The notes beneath the pieces were generated by a model. The model was not told the origin of the DNA and did not search any database. It was given only the letters and a program-made list of their open reading frames with translations. The position numbers and the translations under genes are program-made. 8,728 nucleotides of DNA from an uncultured Clostridia bacterium (GTDB lineage: Bacteria; Bacillota; Clostridia; Oscillospirales; Ruminococcaceae): positions 1-8,728 of the forward strand of contig CAMEPN010000051.1 in assembly GCA_945931735.1 (NCBI GenBank), given 5' to 3'. Every line of letters starts with the position of its first letter. Position 1 is the first letter of the stretch. Shown here piece after piece: positions 1 through 6,261 of this stretch.

Positions 1-52
1 ATGCAAGCAAGCGGACGGAAAAGGCGTTAGCCGTTAATTGTGCGGTATTGCC
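1..52. other. Short region after the tail-I-like gene, no feature seen
   Basis: These 52 bases follow the TAA of the tail-I-like gene in the direction of transcription. On the minus strand there is no ATG or GTG start codon, no clear Shine-Dalgarno, and no convincing terminator. A weak GGC-TAAC-GCC hairpin followed by TTTT has a three-base-pair stem and is too short to call. The operon may continue past the window edge. Confidence 0.5.
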
Positions 53-1060
53 TTAGTCCAAGATTATTCCGCTGTCAAATTCCTCGTCGCAGAGCGTTGT
101 GGTTCCGTCGAGAACGGGCGCGCCGCCGTCCTTATCCAGCCGCAGCCGAGGGGACGTTCCCGCGGGGGAAAACTCGCCCAGCAGATAAAGCAGCTCTCTG
201 TGGTGCGCGCCGTCGGGGATAAGGCTGTATTTCACCCTTACGGTGAAGCCGAACGGGTCGCCGCCGCTGTTCTCCTCGATAACGGGGGCTTCGCCGAGGA
301 GCAGCTCGAACAGCCGCGAAAGCGCCGCCTTTGTCCCTTTTCGGCGTATTAGCCATGCGGACTCGCGCGTTACGCTGCGCAGGATATCCTCGCCCCAGAA
401 ATCCGAGAGCGGGATCCCCTGCCACGAAACAAGGCGGTGGAGCGCTTCTCCGCGCGCAAGGTCGATATCCAGCTCCCCGCCCATATCCACGATCCTGCGG
501 TCGAGCTTGTCGAAAACGGCGCGGTACATCGCGAGCAGCGACGTGAGGTTCCCGTTGTCTGTCCTGCGGATTATCTCGGGCAGCGCGTTCATATACGAGC
601 GGAACGGATAGGTTATCCTAATGCTGTCGAGCATGATAACGCCGCCGTTTTCGGGGAACGCCTCGACTATGAACCACGCGTATCTTCCCCTTATCCTGTG
701 GAGCGGCGCGGTGTCGGGGCTGATGAACCTCACTGCGGTTATATCCGACGTCATATCGGAGAGCTTCCGCCCCGCGGCTATCTCCTCAAGTATCTGCTCA
801 AAGGGCGCCTGCTGACCTCCTACGTCGGCGGAAAGCCTGTCGGAGGCGAACGCAGTGAAGCAGAAATAGCCGTTCTGCGCGGGCGGGAAGCCTATTTCCG
901 CGACGTCCCAGACCGTATCGCCCGCGCCGCTGTCAAGGCAGGGGGAAATAAACAGTCCGCCGTCGGAGAACACCAGCGCGCCGTCCTGTGTTTTAACGTT
1001 CACAAGGCGGGCGTCGGACAGCTCCATATCCCCCGTGAACACATAATATTTATCGTTCAA
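53..1060 (-). CDS. Tail-protein-I-like (TIGR02242-type) baseplate protein
   Basis: This 335-residue protein resembles the P2 gpI / TIGR02242 tail-protein family that follows the J-like proteins in many eCIS clusters, where it sits at the baseplate periphery and can connect fibres. Residues 1-150 are a beta-rich N-terminal domain ending in GRYAWFIVEAF (125-135) and an IRITYPFRSYMNALPEI stretch (147-163), the usual 'YPR.SYL..LPavY' entry to the family core. The core continues with SLLAMYRAVFDKLDRRI (174-190), LHRLVSWQGIPL (207-218), FW (221-222) and the diagnostic WLIRRKGTKAALSRLFELL (236-254), matching 'LyrrRGT..GL..lle'. A short Thr/Asp-rich tail (314-335) ends the protein. The start is TTG at 1060, sharing TTGA with the upstream stop. 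The upstream GGGGCGAG (1065-1072) is only a weak ribosome-binding site, so coupling to termination of the upstream gene is likely. An in-frame ATG at codon 12 is the alternative. No fibre domain is seen. Confidence 0.9.
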   Translation of the reverse strand: MNDKYYVFTGDMELSDARLVNVKTQDGALVFSDGGLFISPCLDSGAGDTVWDVAEIGFPPAQNGYFCFTAFASDRLSADVGGQQAPFEQILEEIAAGRKLSDMTSDITAVRFISPDTAPLHRIRGRYAWFIVEAFPENGGVIMLDSIRITYPFRSYMNALPEIIRRTDNGNLTSLLAMYRAVFDKLDRRIVDMGGELDIDLARGEALHRLVSWQGIPLSDFWGEDILRSVTRESAWLIRRKGTKAALSRLFELLLGEAPVIEENSGGDPFGFTVRVKYSLIPDGAHHRELLYLLGEFSPAGTSPRLRLDKDGGAPVLDGTTTLCDEEFDSGIILD

Positions 1061-3108
1061 AGCACTCGCCCCAATCTTCTGTCAGTGCAGTATATTTCGC
1101 ATTTTTTAAGATAAACACGGCTGCCCTCGGGCACGGCAAATCTGCCGCCTATGACCGGCTCCGAAAGCCCGAGCGAGCGCACCGAGCCGACGCAGGGAAG
1201 CTCAGAAAGCCGCTTCGCAAGCTGCGCGGAGCTTATCTCTACGCCGGAGTTTTCGTCGAAGTAGCGGCGGATACATTCCTCCGCCTCGCGCTCCGCGCCC
1301 GAGGTAAAGCCCGTTCCGCAGAAGCTCAGCTCAACGCTTATCGGGATATATTTCGGGAATTTAACGGTTATCCGCGTGTTTATCGTCCGCAGCAGGTCGA
1401 GCCTGCTTTTTACCGCGCCGATATACCATTCGGGAGCGGCTTCGGGCTTATCTCCCTGCGCGGTCATCGGCTCTATCATCAGCGTTACGGCGTTCGGGAC
1501 GATATAGCCCGCCCTGTCCCTTGTGCAGTATGCCTCCGCAGATTTGAGGAGTATCCCCTCGGTAGCCATAGCGGCGTTTTCGTAGTCGGAAAGGGTGAGC
1601 AGCGTTTCGGGCTTTTGCAGGCGGACTGCCCGTGCGAAGAAGCTGTCGGGAGTGTCCTCGTTCTTCCCGCCGTGCGCGGGAGCTATTATTTCCGCGCCGC
1701 CCGCATGGCAGGGGGGAATGTTCCCCTCGGCGCCGTTGGTTAGCCGAAGCGTTGTCAGCATTATATTTTTCCGTCCGCATGACGGCGGGACTGTGCCGTG
1801 GAGCCTGTCCCCGAAAACAAGGCAGCCCTCTGCGGGGTCGACCGCGAAGCAGCGCCTCTCGGGCGGCTCGACGGCAAGCTTATCCGACCGCCGCCACTTA
1901 TGCCAGTACAGCACGCCGTCCTGCTCCCGCGCCGCCATAAGCTCGGTTTCGGGCGCGAACGCTCCGCTGAAATTGAGCGGTATCCGCTGATTAGCGCTGC
2001 CGTCGGAGCTGAACTGCGTGAAATCCCGCACGAACTCCTGCTCGTAAATTATCAGCGTCAGCACCTCCGAGCCGTCAAGCTCGGAAAACAGCTCCGAAAG
2101 CTCCTTTCTCGAGGAGGTCGCAAGGCGGAAGCCGTCCTGCTCATTAACAACGTCGAAAGCGACGTTTATATCCGCCGAATCGCACCAGCCGACCGAGGAA
2201 TTTATCATCAGACGAAAGACCTTGTTTTTGGCGAGCGCGCTCCTGAACACCATTTTGTTGCTGCGGAATGCCTCAATATCAAAGGAAACCGACTCGCATT
2301 TCGTATCGGTCTGCCGAACGGGGCAGGAGTCGGTGTACGCTCCGGTGAGCAGCGGGGGCAGGTCGAAGCCCGAGGTATCCTCCGCGACGCAGCGTATCGG
2401 GTAGACCCCGCCAAGCTCCGCGAGCGGCTTTTTCGTGCGGAAAACAAGCTCGCCGGTTCTGAAGCAGGAGAGCGTGCCGTCGGAGATAATGTCGACGTCG
2501 CGCCAGCCGTCCGCGCTGTAATACTGCCAGCGGACTAAATTTCCCCATGGCGCTTCGGAAAGCTCGTCGGGTATTTTTCTGCCCTGCGTATCGAAGCAGA
2601 GCGCAAGGCGAATTTCCCGCCCCGCTTCGACGGAATTGTCCAGCCCTATAACGAAGCTGTTTCCGTCGGCAAACAGCCGCTGCGGGGGAGTTTTCGCGTT
2701 GTTTCGGCAGAGGGTGACTATCCCTCCGCGCTCGTCGCAGCGCCCGAAAACAGCCACGCCTGCGCCGCAGGGGACAAGCTCTTTTTCCGTTTCAAACACG
2801 AGCGAGTCTACGCGGAGCTTTTCGCCCGACATAGCCGCGCCGTGAAGCTGCGCCGTCGCGCGAGCGGGGGCGAGGTGCTCGGGCGAAAAGCCGAGCAGCC
2901 TGCCGAGGTTTATCAGCGCGCTTCCGCTTATTTTGTTCATGCTGCTCTGCTGCTCCAGCGAGATGTAGGTCAGCAGCTCGAGCAGCATTATGCCCGCGCT
3001 GCTTTCGCTGACATTGCACCATTCGGGGCAGAGCGAGGGTATTTGTTTCTTGAGCCGTTCGAGGACCTCTTCAAAATCCCCGCTCTTTATTTCGGGCAGC
3101 TCCAGCAT
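1057..3108 (-). CDS. Second baseplate-J-like protein of a contractile injection system (Afp12-like)
   Basis: A 683-residue protein from the ATG chosen here. In eCIS the second, divergent J-like protein pairs with the first to complete the wedge. Numbering from this ATG: residues 24-73 (IPSLCPEW ... LLELLTYISLEQQ ... LGRLLGF) match the characteristic N-terminus; a single WQYY-type beta-sandwich unit is at about 190-241; VFGDRLHGTVPP at 431-442 and GAEGNIPP at 459-466 open the baseplate-J core; a GG..EDTPDSF-type segment and TLSDYENAA at 505-513 continue it; the C-terminal region about 570-680 is mixed alpha/beta. An in-frame GTG at 3117 would add three residues, but that GTG overlaps the AAGGAG Shine-Dalgarno (3117-3122), which is ideally placed eight bases from the ATG at 3108. 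The gene starts 27 bp after the previous stop and overlaps the next gene by 4 nt. It is cysteine-rich (about 21). Confidence 0.93.
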   Translation of the reverse strand: MLELPEIKSGDFEEVLERLKKQIPSLCPEWCNVSESSAGIMLLELLTYISLEQQSSMNKISGSALINLGRLLGFSPEHLAPARATAQLHGAAMSGEKLRVDSLVFETEKELVPCGAGVAVFGRCDERGGIVTLCRNNAKTPPQRLFADGNSFVIGLDNSVEAGREIRLALCFDTQGRKIPDELSEAPWGNLVRWQYYSADGWRDVDIISDGTLSCFRTGELVFRTKKPLAELGGVYPIRCVAEDTSGFDLPPLLTGAYTDSCPVRQTDTKCESVSFDIEAFRSNKMVFRSALAKNKVFRLMINSSVGWCDSADINVAFDVVNEQDGFRLATSSRKELSELFSELDGSEVLTLIIYEQEFVRDFTQFSSDGSANQRIPLNFSGAFAPETELMAAREQDGVLYWHKWRRSDKLAVEPPERRCFAVDPAEGCLVFGDRLHGTVPPSCGRKNIMLTTLRLTNGAEGNIPPCHAGGAEIIAPAHGGKNEDTPDSFFARAVRLQKPETLLTLSDYENAAMATEGILLKSAEAYCTRDRAGYIVPNAVTLMIEPMTAQGDKPEAAPEWYIGAVKSRLDLLRTINTRITVKFPKYIPISVELSFCGTGFTSGAEREAEECIRRYFDENSGVEISSAQLAKRLSELPCVGSVRSLGLSEPVIGGRFAVPEGSRVYLKKCEIYCTDRRLGRVL

Positions 3109-3116
3109 GGTTTTCA

Positions 3117-3122
3117 CTCCTT
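3117..3122 (-). promoter_or_regulatory. Shine-Dalgarno that sets the start of the second baseplate-J-like gene
   Basis: AAGGAG is followed by TGAAAACC and then the ATG at 3108, an eight-base spacer. The in-frame GTG at 3117 begins with the last G of this motif and would have no usable ribosome-binding site of its own, so the ATG three codons in is the better start. Confidence 0.85.
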
Positions 3123-3135
3123 GAAGTTCGTTTAT

Positions 3136-5841
3136 TTAGAGGTGACCTTCAGTAATATATATCGTTGTATTTCCGCAGACGGGAACGCCGTCCGAAATTT
3201 CCGAGGCGATCTGTCCGTAGTCATACACGCTTCCGCGGTATTTGCACAGAAGCTGCACCCTGTCGGCGGAAACGATGTGCTCCGCGGAAAGAATTACCGC
3301 AGTTACGCTTTCGGGGCTTGGGTATTCGCCTATCCCGAACCCGTTTTCGGCAGTGTTTCCGTGTACGGGGTCAAGGAAGCGGGAGAGCCTGCTCCGTATG
3401 TCGTTCTGAATAGTCTGCGGGAAAGCCTTTCCGTCCGAAACGACATGGGCGGTGACTTCTATCTCCACATAAGCCGCCTGATTTATCGACAGCCTGCTTT
3501 GCAGGTAAAACGGCATTGCGGGGAGTATTGCGTTCATTACATTCTGCCGCGCGAGCCTGAATACGGGGATATCGCTGCTGTCGGTCAGCAGGGTCAGCCG
3601 TATCTCTCCGCCGCTGCTGCGGCATTTTGCGCGGGCAATCGAAATGTCTGCGTTGCGCGCGGCGGTTTCAAAGTCGCTGTCCGAAACGCACCGCTCCAGC
3701 GTGCGCACCTTGTCCGCGCCCCGCTGTGCGCAGGCGGAGAACTCCTCAATGCTCCTTCCGCCGTAGGTCGGCTCGGGATTGGTTATATGATCCACGAACG
3801 GCACGGGGTCGAGGAAGCTGTTTATCGACTCGGGCGGGAGGTTGCCCTCCGCGCCGCGCGTTACGGTAAATTCCGCCGAAAGCACGCAGCCGTCCGAAAG
3901 CTGCGGCGTGAACCCGCGGTTGAACTCGATAACGCCGTTTTCGCTGTCGAGGGTGTATTTTTCGGGGGGGATCTCCCGCTTTGCGCCGTTTTCGCGAAGG
4001 AACACCGCCGCGCTGCATATCCCGCCCGACGAGAGCCGGTATACTCCGTTTTCCGCCGCCGCGGAAAATTCCATTGAGATAGTCCTGCTGTGCTGAACCA
4101 CGGGTACTGCGTTGAAGAAAATGCCCTCCGTTTCCACCGTTTTCGCGGGAGAAGCGGCGCATATCCTGAGCCAGAAGCCCTCCTCGCCGTATAGCGCGGC
4201 GCTGCACATGGGGTTTTCTATCCGCAGGGTTATCATTCCGCTTTCGGAAAGCCCCGCTGTCATATCGCGGACGTAGACGGGCTGCCAGCGCTGCTCCCCG
4301 TGCACCGTGCAGAGCGCTTCCCAGCGTATCTGCTGCGCCGCGGCGGCGCTTTTTATGCGGATATAGAGGTTGTAGTAGCCGACGGGCAGGGCGCGCTCAA
4401 GGCAGAGATATGTCCTGCTTTCGGACGGGTCGTCGTTCTGCGGGAGCCTTACCACTGCGTTGTCGGCGGTATGCGTTTCCATATCGCGGCTGACGAAAAC
4501 ATGGTCGGCGCGGAGGTACTGCCCGTCGTAGGAGCAGCCGAGCGCAAGACTGAGGCAGCGCGGCACGCGGTAGACCATGCCCTGCTCGTAGCCTGGGGTC
4601 ATCTTCGTCACGCGGCAGCGGATAAACAGTCCCGTGTCCGCGCCGACGAACACAGGCTCGATATCCTGCGGGCAGGTAAAGGTTATCTCTGCGGAGCCGG
4701 CGGAGCTGTCCGAAAAGTCGGTCGTGTGCGAGTTGTCGGGGTATATCCTGCACCAGCCCCTGCCGTTCCAGTATTCCCAGACGACGCTTTCGATACGCTT
4801 TACCAAAGGTGCTTTCTGCTCGAATTTCGACGCGGGAATTACCGTCCGCCATTGAACGCCGCTTTCGCCCGCGGTTTGAACGCCGATGTCCTCGAACACG
4901 ATATCCATGCTTACGGTCACGCGGCTGCCCTTTTTGCCGAACACCTCGCTGCTGCAAATATAGAAAGCGTCGTATTCGACGGGCTGCTCTCCGAACGGGA
5001 AAAAGTCCGCCGAGGGTAGCATATTTTCGTTAAGGTAGACCGAGCGCGGCGGTGTTCCCGCAAGAGAAGCGGAGAGCCGAACGCTGCCGCGGGAGAACGC
5101 GGGGAGCATTTTCCCGTCGGTAAACAGCAGCTTGAGCCACTTTCCGCTTACGCCGAACTGCGTTGTTTCGGGAACGCCCTCGGGGATATTCAGCGTAAAC
5201 ACGCCGTCCTCGAAGCTTACGTCGGTTATATTCTGCGCGCCGCCCGCGCCCATATACTGCCAGTGCAGCGCGGAGGGGTCGAGCTTTGCCTTAGGGGCAA
5301 CGCCGTGCTGGTCTGCCGCCGAAATATCCAGCAGCATTATCCGGCAGTTTCCCGCGCCGTCGCTGTAAAGAATGTCGTCGCAGGAGAAATACAGCGCCGC
5401 CTCCTGCGTGTTCTCGCCGCCGAGGTCGAACAGGCGCTGCTCGCTGCCGCGGCAGATAACGCCCTGCTTTGTGCAGAACACGGCTTTTATTCCGGTGTTT
5501 ACCGCGCAGAGGTCGGACTCGGTCACAAACTCCGCGTCGCCGCTGCTGCCCGCGCGGGTGCCGCTTTTAAGGGTTATCGTGTTGTCGGCGGTGGGGGTGA
5601 CGGTTATATATCCCCGCGACGGAAATGCGGGCTTTCTTGACAACCCGTACATATTCAGGTACATAAGGCGGTGCCGCTCCGTCATATCGGAGAGCTTCGC
5701 GTAATTTTCCGCCATAAGCTCCGAGAACAGCAGCGCCAGCGCCCTGCCCGCGCCGTTTTCGGGGGCGCTCCATTCGGGTGCGTAGTATCGCGAGAGCCGC
5801 TTTATCTCCTCGAAAAAGCCGCTCCTGTCATGCCTTTCCAT
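3136..5841 (-). CDS. Large baseplate-J-like assembly protein of a contractile injection system (Afp11-like)
   Basis: This 901-residue protein has the TIGR02243-like 'putative baseplate assembly protein' layout. In eCIS such proteins form the inner baseplate wedge beside the gp25 protein. The N-terminus (about 10-75) has the APEW...ALLFSELMAENY...YLNMYGL pattern that opens these proteins. Residues 192-240, 353-410 and 505-562 look like three copies of a beta-sandwich unit starting with a Trp-Glu/Gln-aromatic motif (WEYWNG at 355-360) and ending in a WLK/WLR-like strand. The baseplate-J core follows: GAEGNLPP at 663-670, NPEPTYGGRSIEEF at 688-701, and RTLERCVSDSDFETAAR at 713-729 (the 'RAVT..DyE' position), then a C-terminal YPSPESVTAVI at 840-850. 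The ATG at 5841 has a perfect AAGGAGG nine bases upstream. About 22 cysteines are present, many for a baseplate protein. No PAAR gene lies between it and gp25, unlike the Afp order. Confidence 0.93.
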   Translation of the reverse strand: MERHDRSGFFEEIKRLSRYYAPEWSAPENGAGRALALLFSELMAENYAKLSDMTERHRLMYLNMYGLSRKPAFPSRGYITVTPTADNTITLKSGTRAGSSGDAEFVTESDLCAVNTGIKAVFCTKQGVICRGSEQRLFDLGGENTQEAALYFSCDDILYSDGAGNCRIMLLDISAADQHGVAPKAKLDPSALHWQYMGAGGAQNITDVSFEDGVFTLNIPEGVPETTQFGVSGKWLKLLFTDGKMLPAFSRGSVRLSASLAGTPPRSVYLNENMLPSADFFPFGEQPVEYDAFYICSSEVFGKKGSRVTVSMDIVFEDIGVQTAGESGVQWRTVIPASKFEQKAPLVKRIESVVWEYWNGRGWCRIYPDNSHTTDFSDSSAGSAEITFTCPQDIEPVFVGADTGLFIRCRVTKMTPGYEQGMVYRVPRCLSLALGCSYDGQYLRADHVFVSRDMETHTADNAVVRLPQNDDPSESRTYLCLERALPVGYYNLYIRIKSAAAAQQIRWEALCTVHGEQRWQPVYVRDMTAGLSESGMITLRIENPMCSAALYGEEGFWLRICAASPAKTVETEGIFFNAVPVVQHSRTISMEFSAAAENGVYRLSSGGICSAAVFLRENGAKREIPPEKYTLDSENGVIEFNRGFTPQLSDGCVLSAEFTVTRGAEGNLPPESINSFLDPVPFVDHITNPEPTYGGRSIEEFSACAQRGADKVRTLERCVSDSDFETAARNADISIARAKCRSSGGEIRLTLLTDSSDIPVFRLARQNVMNAILPAMPFYLQSRLSINQAAYVEIEVTAHVVSDGKAFPQTIQNDIRSRLSRFLDPVHGNTAENGFGIGEYPSPESVTAVILSAEHIVSADRVQLLCKYRGSVYDYGQIASEISDGVPVCGNTTIYITEGHL

Positions 5842-5850
5842 CTGCCCGCA

Positions 5851-5857
5851 CCTCCTT
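5851..5857 (-). promoter_or_regulatory. Strong Shine-Dalgarno of the first baseplate-J-like gene
   Basis: A perfect AAGGAGG on the minus strand, nine bases before the ATG at 5841, sits in the 30-bp gap after the gp25 stop. It is the strongest ribosome-binding site in the window and fixes the start of the 901-residue protein. No promoter-like or terminator-like sequence is seen in the same gap. Confidence 0.88.
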
Positions 5858-5871
5858 TTTCCTGTTATTTA

Positions 5872-6261
5872 TCAGAACGCGTCAGCGAGCCTGAAGCTCA
5901 GCGTCTGCTGCATTGCGTTCGCGCGTATGGTATATCCGATGTTGATTATCAGCGTTTCTGCGGAAAGCTCGCTTTTGCTGCTGTTGTCGATGGTGACGGT
6001 CACGTTGTCCACCCTCGGCTCGTACAGCTTTATCGCCCCGAGCACCTCGCTCTGTATCCTCGTAAGCAGCGAGTAATTCACGCTCTCAAAGGCGAACTGC
6101 GAGAGGTTGCAGCCGTAGTTCGGGCGCATGACCCGTTCGCCGCGCCGCGTGTTAAGCAGCAGGAACAGCGACTGGCGTATATCCTGCTCGAGCGGGTTCA
6201 TCTGCACCTTGCCGCCGCTGTATTCAATCGGGAATTTCCAGTCGGTCTTTGCTTCGTTCAT
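5872..6261 (-). CDS. GPW/gp25-family baseplate wedge protein (Afp9/TssE-like)
   Basis: This 129-residue protein has the usual length for the gp25/TssE/Afp9 family, small baseplate wedge proteins that start polymerisation of the contractile sheath. Residues 36-53 carry the family signature LLNTRRGERVMRPNYGCN (Gly-Glu-Arg, Met-Arg-Pro, then aromatic-Gly). The EPR motif conserved in gp25 and TssE is at residues 81-83, followed by a beta-strand region. The ATG at 6261 lies inside the last codons of the upstream receptor gene and has GAGGT at 6270-6274, eight bases away. The next gene follows after 30 bp, with no terminator. It should act in the cytoplasm during particle assembly and end up at the sheath-baseplate junction. 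The family call is firm. The eCIS rather than phage or T6SS assignment comes from the neighbouring genes. Confidence 0.95.
   Translation of the reverse strand: MNEAKTDWKFPIEYSGGKVQMNPLEQDIRQSLFLLLNTRRGERVMRPNYGCNLSQFAFESVNYSLLTRIQSEVLGAIKLYEPRVDNVTVTIDNSSKSELSAETLIINIGYTIRANAMQQTLSFRLADAF

Noticed and set aside
20..45. Possible intrinsic terminator after the tail-I-like gene
   Set aside because: The GGC-TAAC-GCC hairpin has only three base pairs and a short T run, too weak to support termination.
750..767. 18-base sequence identical to 5681-5698
   Set aside because: Both copies encode the same short peptide KLSDMT in frame in two proteins with strong shared codon bias. A chance match is enough to explain it, and the flanks differ.
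437..1114. Plus-strand open frames of 200-280 codons at 437-1114, 1798-2538, 5671-6297 and 7691-8536
   Set aside because: All are antisense to genes with clear family signatures, show no ribosome-binding site or recognisable motif, and are explained by strong third-position GC bias on the minus strand.
2842..4077. 411-codon open frame on the plus strand
   Set aside because: It runs antisense across two well-supported baseplate genes and the gap between them. Its composition (many Arg, Ala, Val, Gly, His) is that of a shadow of GC-rich codons, and no family pattern is seen.
53..6261. Ordinary prophage tail operon
   Set aside because: Two large divergent J-like proteins and a membrane receptor upstream fit an eCIS better than a P2-like or Mu-like tail, and no other phage genes are present. 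It cannot be fully excluded without the flanks.
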